From assembly GCA_900542375.1 (NCBI GenBank), contig UQNI01000055.1, positions 1 to 11,875 on the forward strand: 11,875 nt of DNA. Reading direction: 5' to 3'. The notes beneath the pieces were generated by a model that did no database searches, had not been told where the DNA came from, and saw only the letters and a list, made by a program, of their open reading frames with translations. Below, piece by piece: positions 1 through 6,975 of this stretch (the stretch's first letter is position 1; each line of letters begins with the position of its first letter). Position numbers and translations under genes: made by a program. This DNA comes from an uncultured Oscillospiraceae bacterium (GTDB lineage: Bacteria; Bacillota; Clostridia; Oscillospirales; Acutalibacteraceae).

Positions 1-10
1 ATATTGTCAA

Positions 11-107
11 AGCAGAGTAGGGCTTTGAGCGTTAAGTGCCGTTTGAACGGGGAGTTGTCAAACGGACGAAAAGTTTTCTTGCGGTTCAAAGCTTGCATCC
101 CGCTGCT
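11..107 (+). promoter_or_regulatory. THF (tetrahydrofolate) riboswitch aptamer
   Basis: This is the leader of folT and matches the THF riboswitch class. The conserved blocks appear in order: AGAGTAG near 14-20, GCGTTAAGTG at 29-38, TGAA followed by a G run at 44-52, TTGTC at 55-59, ACGAA at 66-70, GCGGT at 81-85 and TTGCATCC at 93-100. Visible helices are P1 (11-15 with 103-107), P2 (22-28 with 86-92) and P3 (39-44 with 60-65). A pseudoknot is possible between GGGA at 50-53 and TCCC at 98-101, slightly weaker than the usual GGATG/CATCC pairing. THF riboswitches typically sit before folate transport or folate synthesis genes, which fits the gene downstream. The promoter must lie before the window, because the aptamer starts about ten bases from the edge. 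Confidence 0.93.
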
Positions 108-181
108 GCATACCGGAGAAAATACATACCTCCTCTATGCGGCATACGTGTATGACAATTGCTGACATAGAGGAGGTTTTT
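104..181 (+). promoter_or_regulatory. Riboswitch expression platform: anti-sequestor and Shine-Dalgarno sequestor hairpins
   Basis: A perfect 11-bp inverted repeat pairs CCTCCTCTATG (129-139) with CATAGAGGAGG (166-176). The second arm contains the AGGAGG ribosome binding site (171-176), five bases before the folT ATG. An alternative hairpin pairs 104-112 with 136-144 (nine pairs, one G-T wobble), extended by GGAG 115-118 with CTCC 130-133. It uses both the 3' strand of aptamer helix P1 and the anti-Shine-Dalgarno arm. The inferred logic is that ligand stabilises P1, blocks the anti-sequestor, and lets the ribosome site be hidden, so folate represses translation. The hairpin is followed by only five T residues, so attenuation of transcription is a weaker alternative. 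Confidence 0.82.
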
Positions 182-808
182 ATGTTAAAGAAAAATCAGC
201 AAACATCAACTTTGCCTACGTATCAATTTATTTTTTCACCGGATTATTGGAAATCTGCCGCCAAGCAGTACACATTTTTGCATATCATTGCAATTGTTGG
301 TGTACTGATTGCACTGGACGTTGCAATCAGCACATTATTCATTCCGGTGGGTGATAACCTGCGTATTAAATTCGACTTCCTGTCCCGTGCTGTGATAGGA
401 ATGGTTGGAGGACCATTCCTTGCATTAAGCGGCGGCATGATTGCGGACTTACTGGGGTTTGCGCTTCATCCGGTAGGAGGATTCTTTCCCGGTTATACAC
501 TGTCAGCCATGTTAGGCTCTTTGGTGTATGCGCTGTTCTTTTATCGCTCTAAGATTAATGTTATTCGAATTGTACTGGCCAAGCTTACCGTAAATTTATT
601 TATTAATGTATTGCTGGGTTCCGTCTGGAGCGTCATCATTGGAAAATACGGATATTTGTATTACTTAACAAGCAGTGTGATTAAAAATGCGATTATGCTG
701 CCCATCGAATGTGTTATGTTATATTTGCTGTTTACAGCATTAATTCCTGTTTTGGCCAGAATGAAGCTGGTCCCAAAACCTGAAAAAAAATATATCCCTT
801 TTATCTAA
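182..808 (+). CDS. folT: Folate ECF transporter S component FolT
   Basis: This 208-residue integral membrane protein is the substrate-binding (S) subunit of an energy-coupling factor transporter for folate. Such subunits take up the vitamin together with a shared EcfA/EcfA'/EcfT module, normally encoded elsewhere. About six hydrophobic helices lie between residues 29 and 192. The first carries an AxxxA pattern (Ala44-Ala48), typical of the S-component contact with EcfT. The stretch from GDNLRIKF (residues 57-64) through GGPFLALSGG (76-85) to the GGFFPGYTLSAMLGS region (99-113) is characteristic of the FolT group. The ATG at 182 is chosen because it has AGGAGG five bases upstream; an in-frame ATG at 137 lies inside the regulatory hairpin and has no ribosome site. 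The THF riboswitch upstream independently supports folate as substrate. Transcription ends at the hairpin 850-887. Confidence 0.93.
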   Translation: MLKKNQQTSTLPTYQFIFSPDYWKSAAKQYTFLHIIAIVGVLIALDVAISTLFIPVGDNLRIKFDFLSRAVIGMVGGPFLALSGGMIADLLGFALHPVGGFFPGYTLSAMLGSLVYALFFYRSKINVIRIVLAKLTVNLFINVLLGSVWSVIIGKYGYLYYLTSSVIKNAIMLPIECVMLYLLFTALIPVLARMKLVPKPEKKYIPFI

Positions 809-849
809 GCAACATCTCTGCTTCTCCCCATGTTAGATAAATCGGAATG

Positions 850-887
850 AAAAAAGCTTATGTTTCAAATGAAACATAAGCTTTTTT
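850..887. terminator. Bidirectional terminator between folT and the LCP gene
   Basis: A perfect 17-bp inverted repeat (850-866 with 871-887) encloses the loop AAAT. Its outer ends are six A and six T residues, so it works as a hairpin plus U-tract on both strands. It closes folT from the left and the LCP gene from the right. The LCP stop codon begins at the base next to the stem. Confidence 0.92.
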
Positions 888-1883
888 CTATTCATCTTCG
901 TAGATAAATTGGTGTAATTGCTGTGAAGCAACGTCTAAATCATATTCATAATACCAAGCGCCGTCAGAATAAAAAATACCGCCTCTTGCATTGCTGTTTT
1001 CATTTGGAAATGACAGTTCTTCCATAGTAACCGAACCGAACATAATGGTAGCCAGTCCCATTAAATCGCCGTAATCCAATGAAGTTTCTACATTCGGGAG
1101 TAATTGACGAATAAACTCTGCATATTCTAACGAGCTTTTTCCTTTCATTTGTTCAAAGATAGCATTCAATACATTTCTTTGACGCTGTGCCCTCATATTA
1201 TCACTGTCTATTTTACGGATTCTGGCATAGCCAACCGCTTGTTCACCTGTTAACAGTACAGTACCTGATTGCCGAATTGGCGTGCCTGTCCCGAGAGCGG
1301 CAATATTCTCATTTGCCGAAACACGCTCTTCTTCCGTAATGGTAAGTGTTACGCCCCCCAGTGAATTGATTACCGTTGCCAATTGATCAAAGTTTACTGT
1401 AACGTACTCTTTAATATTGGTATTAAAATTTTGATTGATGGTTTTAATCGACATTTCAGGGCCACCGTATGCATACGCATGGGCAATTTTATCGTAGGAG
1501 CCTCTGTCTGAAATATATACTCTGGTGTCACGCGCGATAGAGGTCAGCTTAATCTTTCCATGCATTTTATCAACAGACATAATCATCAATGCATCGGAGC
1601 GTCCCGTATCATCATGGTCTCTTGAATCTACACCAAACAATGCGATATTCGTAATATCCTTATCACTAGTATCTTCTATTACTTGAGAATCAATTCCCAA
1701 CTGACTGGTATCATTTGTCAAGTAAGTTGTTTTTAAACCACCGAAATAATAGAAGAAGACTGCTATTGCAGCGATTACCAATGCTAAAATTACACTCAGA
1801 ACCGAAATGGCTATCTTCCAACCCAACGCCAGTTTTTTCTTCTGTTTTGGTGCATCTTCTTTATATCTTGTTCCCTTGGCCAT
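888..1883 (-). CDS. LytR-CpsA-Psr (LCP) family cell-wall glycopolymer ligase
   Basis: This 331-residue membrane-anchored enzyme family attaches teichoic acids, capsule or other polyprenyl-phosphate-linked polymers to peptidoglycan outside the membrane. A basic N-terminus is followed by one transmembrane helix (about residues 22-47) and an extracellular LCP domain (about 77-245). Family landmarks are visible: LFGVDSR at 82-88, GRSDALMIMSVD at 94-105, the SIARDTRV motif at 115-122 with its arginines, SLGGV at 174-178, and RAQRQRNVL at 231-239, the conserved arginine cluster that binds the pyrophosphate head group. The C-terminal 85 residues are a less conserved extension. The ribosome site is weak (GAAAGAG about eight bases before ATG). 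It is a stand-alone gene with its own promoter, so its polymer substrate cannot be read from neighbours. Confidence 0.93.
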   Translation of the reverse strand: MAKGTRYKEDAPKQKKKLALGWKIAISVLSVILALVIAAIAVFFYYFGGLKTTYLTNDTSQLGIDSQVIEDTSDKDITNIALFGVDSRDHDDTGRSDALMIMSVDKMHGKIKLTSIARDTRVYISDRGSYDKIAHAYAYGGPEMSIKTINQNFNTNIKEYVTVNFDQLATVINSLGGVTLTITEEERVSANENIAALGTGTPIRQSGTVLLTGEQAVGYARIRKIDSDNMRAQRQRNVLNAIFEQMKGKSSLEYAEFIRQLLPNVETSLDYGDLMGLATIMFGSVTMEELSFPNENSNARGGIFYSDGAWYYEYDLDVASQQLHQFIYEDE

Positions 1884-1929
1884 GTTATCACTCTTTCAAA
1901 TATATGAAGTTTAGTACATTTCTCTAGAT

Positions 1930-1959
1930 AGTATAGCGTCAAATTGTTTGAACTGTCAA
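1930..1959 (-). promoter_or_regulatory. Sigma-A promoter of the LCP gene
   Basis: On the minus strand TTGACA (1959-1954) and TATACT (1935-1930) are separated by 18 bases. This predicts a start near 1923 and a leader of about 40 bases before the LCP ATG. Between here and the gap terminator I see only AT-rich sequence. Confidence 0.75.
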
Positions 1960-2084
1960 CAAAAACCCCTGAAATATACACCTTTTTTACAAATTGTCAT
2001 TTTTTTCGTTACAAAATCAACATTATATTAGTAGTTTAAGGAAACGATTCCTTTTTATACTGTAAAAATGCCGTTCAATTGATA

Positions 2085-2126
2085 TAAATAAAAACAGGCA
2101 TCACAAAGGATGCCTGTTTTTATTTA
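2085..2126. terminator. Terminator downstream of gap
   Basis: A perfect 18-bp inverted repeat (2085-2102 with 2109-2126) has a six-base loop ACAAAG. It is GC-rich near the loop (CAGGCATC/GATGCCTG) and flanked by A and T runs. It lies 12 bases after the gap stop codon and can act on both strands. Confidence 0.92.
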
Positions 2127-2138
2127 TTGTCAGATTGA

Positions 2139-3182
2139 TTATTTGCAGCAACCGCAACCGCAGCCACCATTATCTACTTGATTCATATGTGCAATTAAAT
2201 TTAACACTTTGTTGGAGTAACCCCATTCATTATCATACCAAGAAACCAATTTTACAAAGTTTTCATTTAACATGATACCGGCTTTTGCATCAAAAATAGA
2301 AGTTCTTGCATCTCCAATAAAGTCAGAAGATACCACCATATCTTCTGTATAACCCAAAATGCCTTTCAAATCATTTTCAGATGCTTCTTTTACAGCAGCA
2401 CAAATTTCTTCATAAGTAGTTGATTTTTCCAAGCGGCAGGTTAAGTCAACAACAGAAACATCCAATGTTGGAACACGGAATGCCATACCTGTTAATTTGC
2501 CTTTTAATTCCGGAATTACCAATGCACAAGCTTTTGCAGCGCCTGTGGAAGAAGGAATAATATTTCCTGATGCTGCACGGCCGCCTCTCCAGTCCTTGGA
2601 AGATGGTCCGTCTACTGTTTTTTGTGTTGCGGTAGTAGAGTGAACGGTAGTCATAAGACCTTCTACAATACCGAATTTATCATGAATTACTTTTGCAAGA
2701 GGAGCCAAACAGTTAGTGGTACAAGAAGCGTTAGAAACGATGGTCATGTCTGATGTATATTTATCTAGGTTAACACCGCAAACAAAAGTTGGTGTTTCGC
2801 TGTCCTTTGCAGGAGCAGAAATAACAACTTTTTTAGCGCCGGCAGCAATGTGTGCTGAAGCTTTTTCCGTTGTGCAGAACACACCTGTAGATTCTACCAC
2901 ATAATCAGCACCAACAGTTCCCCAAGGAATTTGAGCCGGGTCTTTTTCTGCAAAAACGCTGATTTCTTTGCCATTTACAACTAGTTTACCGTTTTCAGCT
3001 TTGATGCATCCGTCAAATTTACCGTGTATACTATCATATTTTACCATGTATACCATATAGTCTAAATTGATAAACGGGTCATTAATACCCACAATTTCAA
3101 ACTTTTCCGGTTGTGCAACGGCTGCACGAAATACCAATCGTCCAATACGTCCAAATCCATTAATACCAACTTTGATTGCCAT
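2139..3182 (-). CDS. gap: Glyceraldehyde-3-phosphate dehydrogenase, phosphorylating, with Cys-rich C-terminus
   Basis: This 347-residue cytoplasmic glycolytic enzyme oxidises glyceraldehyde 3-phosphate with NAD and phosphate to 1,3-bisphosphoglycerate. The Rossmann nucleotide site is GINGFGRIGR (residues 7-16), and Asp35 in INDPF favours NAD. The catalytic motif SNASCTTNCLAP gives nucleophile Cys154; the general base is His181 in TTVHSTTATQ. SWYDNEWGYS near the end is the usual catalytic-domain signature. The sequence is strikingly like the GapA/GapC branch that includes animal enzymes (NDPFINLDYMVYMVKYDS, ENGKLVVNG). It runs some ten residues past the family's normal end, and the last nine residues are GGCGCGCCK: four cysteines in the final six residues. 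The ATG has AGGAGG six bases upstream. It has its own promoter and terminator. Confidence 0.97.
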   Translation of the reverse strand: MAIKVGINGFGRIGRLVFRAAVAQPEKFEIVGINDPFINLDYMVYMVKYDSIHGKFDGCIKAENGKLVVNGKEISVFAEKDPAQIPWGTVGADYVVESTGVFCTTEKASAHIAAGAKKVVISAPAKDSETPTFVCGVNLDKYTSDMTIVSNASCTTNCLAPLAKVIHDKFGIVEGLMTTVHSTTATQKTVDGPSSKDWRGGRAASGNIIPSSTGAAKACALVIPELKGKLTGMAFRVPTLDVSVVDLTCRLEKSTTYEEICAAVKEASENDLKGILGYTEDMVVSSDFIGDARTSIFDAKAGIMLNENFVKLVSWYDNEWGYSNKVLNLIAHMNQVDNGGCGCGCCK

Positions 3183-3228
3183 TATAGACCTCCTAAAAAA
3201 ATGAAATAATGGTATCTTCTTTATTTAT

Positions 3229-3257
3229 ATTTTATAACATCTCATTCTACTTTACAA
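3229..3257 (-). promoter_or_regulatory. Probable promoter of gap
   Basis: On the minus strand TTGTAA (3257-3252) and TAAAAT (3234-3229) are 17 bases apart. An overlapping extended -10 reading is TGTTATAAA. The segment TGTTATAAAATAT recurs at the citrate synthase promoter. The predicted leader is about 40 bases. The rest of the spacer up to the dps terminator shows nothing I recognise. Confidence 0.55.
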
Positions 3258-3370
3258 TAGCTTTCGGGAAAATTCAATAATCGTTAATTATTAAACAAAG
3301 AATGGCCTCGAAAATACGCTAAAATACAGATTTGCTTTGTACATAAAAAGAGATTTTCCACTTTAAGTAT

Positions 3371-3403
3371 AAAAAGCGGCACAGAAAATCTGTACCGCTT
3401 TTT
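3371..3403. terminator. Terminator downstream of dps
   Basis: AAAAAGCGG (3371-3379) pairs with CCGCTTTTT (3395-3403). After one mismatch, ACAGA (3381-3385) pairs with TCTGT (3389-3393) around a three-base loop. The A and T runs make it usable in both directions; its position, 23 bases after the dps stop, assigns it to dps. Confidence 0.87.
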
Positions 3404-3426
3404 GATTGGTTATTTATGAGATTTCA

Positions 3427-3855
3427 TTATACAGACTGCTGTTTGAGCATCCAGACTGCTTTTGTATAGTGTGAAATATAATTGTCCATAAGAGCAGAAA
3501 TTACATACTGCTCCTGATCATCTGCATATTTTTTTAATTCTTTTACCTCATTTAAAAGGTATTCAAAATCTTTCAGAACTTCTTTCAAAATATCTTGAGA
3601 ACAAACAAACTCTCCGTGTGCTTCTGTGATTGAAGATACTTTTAAAAATTCTTGGAGAGAGGCCAATGGTTTCATATTTAACATTAAAATATGTTCGGCC
3701 ACCTCATCAATATTCTCATTTACATGGTCATAATATTCTTCCAGTTTTGCATGAACTGTAAAGAAATCTTTTCCTTTTACATACCAGTGAAATGTTTGTA
3801 GTTTATGATATTCTACAACAAAATCTGCCAGTAATTGATTTAACTTTGTTTCCAT
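3427..3855 (-). CDS. dps: Dps-family mini-ferritin (iron-storage, oxidative-stress protein)
   Basis: This 142-residue four-helix ferritin-like protein belongs to a family that forms hollow dodecamers, oxidises Fe(II) and stores the mineral, protecting DNA from peroxide chemistry. The inter-subunit ferroxidase ligands are His23 (in TFHWYVKG), His35, Asp50 and Glu54. Their spacing of 12, 15 and 4 residues equals that of the known Listeria-type site (His31, His43, Asp58, Glu62). The N-terminus is short and not lysine-rich, so DNA binding through a basic tail, as in E. coli Dps, is not expected. GGAGG lies six bases before the ATG. A single-gene unit with a strong promoter and an operator-like palindrome at the start site suggests control by metal or peroxide. 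Confidence 0.92.
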   Translation of the reverse strand: METKLNQLLADFVVEYHKLQTFHWYVKGKDFFTVHAKLEEYYDHVNENIDEVAEHILMLNMKPLASLQEFLKVSSITEAHGEFVCSQDILKEVLKDFEYLLNEVKELKKYADDQEQYVISALMDNYISHYTKAVWMLKQQSV

Positions 3856-3870
3856 TTTAAACCTCCAATC

Positions 3871-3898
3871 AATTAAGTTAGCGTATGCTAACCTAATT
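3871..3898 (-). promoter_or_regulatory. Operator-like inverted repeat at the dps start site
   Basis: A 28-bp inverted repeat has 12-base arms (3871-3882 and 3887-3898) with one mismatch, around GTAT. The core is GTTAGC/GCTAAC. Read on the minus strand it begins TTAGGTTAGC directly after the -10 box, so it covers the expected transcription start and overlaps the -10 by three bases. The half-site TTAGGTTAG is the half-site of the DtxR/IdeR iron box, but the arms here are spaced about five bases further apart than in that box. A repressor role is inferred from position. Confidence 0.7.
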
Positions 3899-3924
3899 AT
3901 AACATCTCTGAGACAATCTGTAAA
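3896..3924 (-). promoter_or_regulatory. Strong promoter of dps
   Basis: On the minus strand TTTACA (3924-3919) and the consensus TATAAT (3901-3896) are exactly 17 bases apart, with an extended -10 TG one base before TATAAT. The leader is about 35 bases long and contains the inverted repeat and the ribosome site. Confidence 0.85.
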
Positions 3925-4000
3925 TACTTTTTTAAATAATGATAGTAAAACATACTTTAGATATCATGTCTCATTTTTATTTCCATATACCATAAAAATA

Positions 4001-4037
4001 AATAAGAAGCAAACTCGTTTTGAGTTTGCTTCTTATT
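4001..4037. terminator. Terminator of the citrate synthase - membrane protein unit
   Basis: A perfect 16-bp inverted repeat, AATAAGAAGCAAACTC (4001-4016) with its complement (4022-4037), has a five-base loop. On the minus strand it is followed by TTTATTTTTATGG. The stem takes in two bases of the upstream gene's stop codon, so gene and terminator overlap. Confidence 0.85.
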
Positions 4038-5439
4038 ATTGGTCTATTTCATCTTTATGTGTATCAATTTCTGTTGTGTTTTCCTGTTCTACATCCACCA
4101 CTTTTGGAATATAAGGTTCGTCAGACTGAATATTTATATTGTCTTTCGGACGGCGTTCATAACCGTAAAAATCCAAAATCCAGTCGTTTTCCAATTTCTT
4201 AGTGGATTCTTCTCTTGGAGCAGGCGTCCAAGCCGGACGTTTTGCTTCTGCCTCTTTTTTATCAACACGTTTTTTTACAAAAGGAATGAAATAAAAAATG
4301 CTTCTTCTCTTTTTCTTTTTTCTCTTCTTTTTGCGTTCCTTTTTTTCCAAACGAAAAACAGGTTCCCTGTTAATTAAATACGGAATTTCTCTACCGTCGT
4401 CTTCAAAGACCAACGGTTCATCCTCTTCTTCATCTGCTTCCAATTCCATATCGTTTAAAGTGGGACGTTTTTCCTGCTGTACAACAGGCATCTCTTCCTT
4501 TACTTCCTCTTGCACAGGCAACTCTTGCGCCAAAGGCTGCACATCTTCTGCCGGTTGTTCGTCCTCCTCTTCCTCTTCTTCCATTTCTTCTCTGTAATTT
4601 GGAATTTTAGGATAAATAAGCAAGAATACCAAAGCATACACAGCAACCAAAAAAATAGCAATATTCAGGGTCATCTTGAAAGAGCTGGTATGGGGCAAAT
4701 CCATCGCTTGCAGAACAAAGCTTGGCAATGCAGAGACAAATCCATACAAAATGGTTGGCAAGCCAAATGCGTAAATTCGTTTACCTGATTTTACAGGGTT
4801 CACTCGTGCAAACATTTTGCCTTGAGATAGCAGAAAAAATGTAACCAGTATCATAGAGAACATATCCATCATATTCTCTGTCATATATGTTACATTGGTA
4901 TAGTTTGTAAATAAGGTAATTAAATTAATACAAAACCACAGCGGCGGTATAATTGCAACCACAGGAATGGAACGGAATACATTTTTTCCCGTTGCAAAAT
5001 TAAATGCTGCAATTAAAATTACAATACCTGCCGCCACGCCTACAAAAGCCATAATGACATTTAAATAAGCTTGTCCGCCTTCCAGCGCATTCACTGCATT
5101 TGCGGCATCTTGAGACAAGGAACTGTGTGCTCCGTTATCAATTAACAAAGCGGATATGGAATGTACAATAATACCAATACCGCTGGCAGCGGCAGCTATC
5201 ATAGCCGGAATATTTTTGATTGGTTCAAATCTTTTTGGGGCATTTTTATCATAAAAGCACATAAACATGATAACAGCAGAAACAATTATCATAAATATGG
5301 CCAAGCAAATAGCTACAATATTTTGATCCGTGAAAAATCCTGTTGCGGGATCTACCAAAAACAGCATTTGGTAGATACGAACAGGAAGTGCCACAACCAA
5401 TGCACCAATTAAGATAAACCAAGCTGTCTTGATTCTCAA
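4036..5439 (-). CDS. Unrecognised eight-helix membrane protein with highly charged cytoplasmic tail
   Basis: I do not recognise this 467-residue protein. Residues 1-280 hold about eight transmembrane segments (roughly 5-26, 41-63, 77-100, 126-149, 156-177, 188-206, 221-244, 256-277). Residues 281-467 form a hydrophilic tail with an acidic block (EEMEEEEEEDE, 284-294), more Glu/Asp-rich patches to about 350, then a very basic block at 365-379 (KKERKKKRKKKKRR and neighbours), followed by a Pro-rich, low-complexity end. Helix count and the charged tail suggest a cytoplasmic C-terminus. The start is TTG, with GAGAGGA 11 bases upstream and an in-frame stop just before; the first internal ATG would remove helix 1. 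Only 35 bases separate it from citrate synthase, with no terminator between, so the two are probably co-transcribed. No catalytic motif is visible. Confidence 0.85.
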   Translation of the reverse strand: MRIKTAWFILIGALVVALPVRIYQMLFLVDPATGFFTDQNIVAICLAIFMIIVSAVIMFMCFYDKNAPKRFEPIKNIPAMIAAAASGIGIIVHSISALLIDNGAHSSLSQDAANAVNALEGGQAYLNVIMAFVGVAAGIVILIAAFNFATGKNVFRSIPVVAIIPPLWFCINLITLFTNYTNVTYMTENMMDMFSMILVTFFLLSQGKMFARVNPVKSGKRIYAFGLPTILYGFVSALPSFVLQAMDLPHTSSFKMTLNIAIFLVAVYALVFLLIYPKIPNYREEMEEEEEEDEQPAEDVQPLAQELPVQEEVKEEMPVVQQEKRPTLNDMELEADEEEDEPLVFEDDGREIPYLINREPVFRLEKKERKKKRKKKKRRSIFYFIPFVKKRVDKKEAEAKRPAWTPAPREESTKKLENDWILDFYGYERRPKDNINIQSDEPYIPKVVDVEQENTTEIDTHKDEIDQ

Positions 5440-5474
5440 ATCAGATAACTTCCTCTCTTAAAATTGTGTACAGG

Positions 5475-6842
5475 TTAACCCCTTTTTTCTAAAGGGATAT
5501 ACCCTTGGTTGTGTGTAATGGAACGATACGCCGGACGAATAATACGTCTGCAAGTAGTCAGTTCTTCAATGCGGTGAGCACACCATCCGGCAATGCGGGA
5601 GACAGCAAAGATTGGAGTATATAAATCACTGGACAAGCCCAGCATATCATACACAAAGCCGGAATAAAAATCCACATTGGCGCAAATAACCTTGGAAACA
5701 CCCTTTACTTGCTCGAACACCTCAGGAGACAAACGTTCCACACGTTCAAACAAATCGAACTGCTCTGTCATCCCTTTTTGAGCTGATAGCTTCTTTGCCT
5801 GCTCTTTCAAAATCATCGCTCTCGGGTCAGACAGGGTGTATATGGCATGTCCCATGCCATATATCAATCCGGATTTATCCCCTGCTTCTTTTCTCAAAAT
5901 TTTTGCAAGATATGCGGCAATTTCATCATCATTGGTCCAATCTTTTACTTCCCGCATCAATTCTTTCATCATAGTCATAACACGGTGATTGGCCCCCCCG
6001 TGTCTTGGCCCTTTTAAAGAGCCGATGGCACCTGCAATGGCAGAATACGTATCTGTGCCGGAGGAAGACAGTACCCTTGTGGTAAAAGTAGAGTTGTTGC
6101 CGCCTCCATGTTCTGCATGCAGAATTAAACAAGTGTCCAACAATTTTGCTTCTTCGTCAGAAAAACGGCTGTCGGGACGCAATGTATGCAGAATTGCTTC
6201 TGAAGTGGAATGTGATGGAACCAGCGGATGAAAGTACATGCTTTCTTTATCAAAGTGACGTCTTTTCACCTGGTAGGAATACGTCATAATGGAAGGCAGT
6301 CTGGCAATCAACTGAATAGATTGACGCATTACATTCTCTAAAGCGGTACTGTCAGGATTTTCATCATAAGAATATAATGCCAAAACCGAACGTGCCAACT
6401 TATTCATAATATTTGCAGACGGAGCTTTGATAATCATGTCCTCTGCAAAATATTCAGGCAATTCCCTGTAAGAGCTGATAATATCCGTAAAATCTTCCAA
6501 TTGCTTCTTGGTAGGCTGTGTACCAAAAATAAGCAGCCAAATCACCTCTTCAAAACCAAAGCGATTATCTGCTGCACAACCATGAATAATATCTGCCACG
6601 TCAATTCCGCGGTAAGTCAGTTTGCCGTGATCCGGAATTCTCTCTCCATCATCAATTAAATATCCGTGCACATTACAAATATTTGTTAATCCGGCGATTA
6701 CGCCTGTGCCGTCTGAATTTCTTAATCCACGTTTTACACCGTATTTTTCAAAAACCTCATTCGAAATTTGGTTATTACTCCGAAATTCTTCACAAAGCGA
6801 TAAAATTTTCATGCGACGCTCACCGTCGGCCTCATAACCCAT
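5475..6842 (-). CDS. gltA: Citrate synthase
   Basis: This 455-residue cytoplasmic enzyme condenses acetyl-CoA and oxaloacetate to citrate. In anaerobes this commonly feeds 2-oxoglutarate and glutamate synthesis. The active-site residues of the family are present: His245 in LHAEHGGGN, His281 in KGPRHGGANH, and Asp391 in ANVDFYSG, matching the His/His/Asp triad of known citrate synthases. YGMGHAIYTLSDPRA (328-342) supplies the substrate-binding His332 and Arg341. The N-terminal RGIDVADI (78-85) is also typical. 2-methylcitrate synthase is a less likely alternative, as no prp genes are nearby. The start is uncertain: Met1 (6842) follows GTGGAAG, Met11 (6812) follows GGTGAG; neither ribosome site is strong, and Met11 would begin MKILSLCEEF, a natural family start. 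Confidence 0.94.
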   Translation of the reverse strand: MGYEADGERRMKILSLCEEFRSNNQISNEVFEKYGVKRGLRNSDGTGVIAGLTNICNVHGYLIDDGERIPDHGKLTYRGIDVADIIHGCAADNRFGFEEVIWLLIFGTQPTKKQLEDFTDIISSYRELPEYFAEDMIIKAPSANIMNKLARSVLALYSYDENPDSTALENVMRQSIQLIARLPSIMTYSYQVKRRHFDKESMYFHPLVPSHSTSEAILHTLRPDSRFSDEEAKLLDTCLILHAEHGGGNNSTFTTRVLSSSGTDTYSAIAGAIGSLKGPRHGGANHRVMTMMKELMREVKDWTNDDEIAAYLAKILRKEAGDKSGLIYGMGHAIYTLSDPRAMILKEQAKKLSAQKGMTEQFDLFERVERLSPEVFEQVKGVSKVICANVDFYSGFVYDMLGLSSDLYTPIFAVSRIAGWCAHRIEELTTCRRIIRPAYRSITHNQGYIPLEKRG

Positions 6843-6975
6843 TCTTCCACCACCATTTCCCGTTCGTGCGTTTGTAAAAATAAAAAACGGCTGTTATATA
6901 CATCATATCTGAAAAACAGTCTCTCCCGAATTTATGTTAAAACAGTATTCATTTGTCCATAATGTATTACATAAT

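Noticed and set aside
137..181. Upstream in-frame ATG for folT, adding 15 residues
   Set aside because: It lies inside the regulatory hairpin and has no ribosome site, while ATG 182 has AGGAGG at ideal spacing.
129..181. Reading the folT leader hairpin as an intrinsic terminator
   Set aside because: The second arm is the ribosome binding site itself and only five T residues precede the ATG, so translational control fits better. A mixed mechanism cannot be excluded.
3925..3960. Possible PerR box upstream of dps (TACTATCATTATTTA region)
   Set aside because: Too many mismatches to the TTATAAT-N-ATTATAA consensus; the palindrome at 3871-3898 is a far stronger candidate.
4298..4597. Plus-strand open frame rich in Ser and Phe, opposite the membrane protein
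   Set aside because: It is the complement of the Glu/Lys-rich tail codons; no ribosome site or promoter, and the low complexity explains the open frame.
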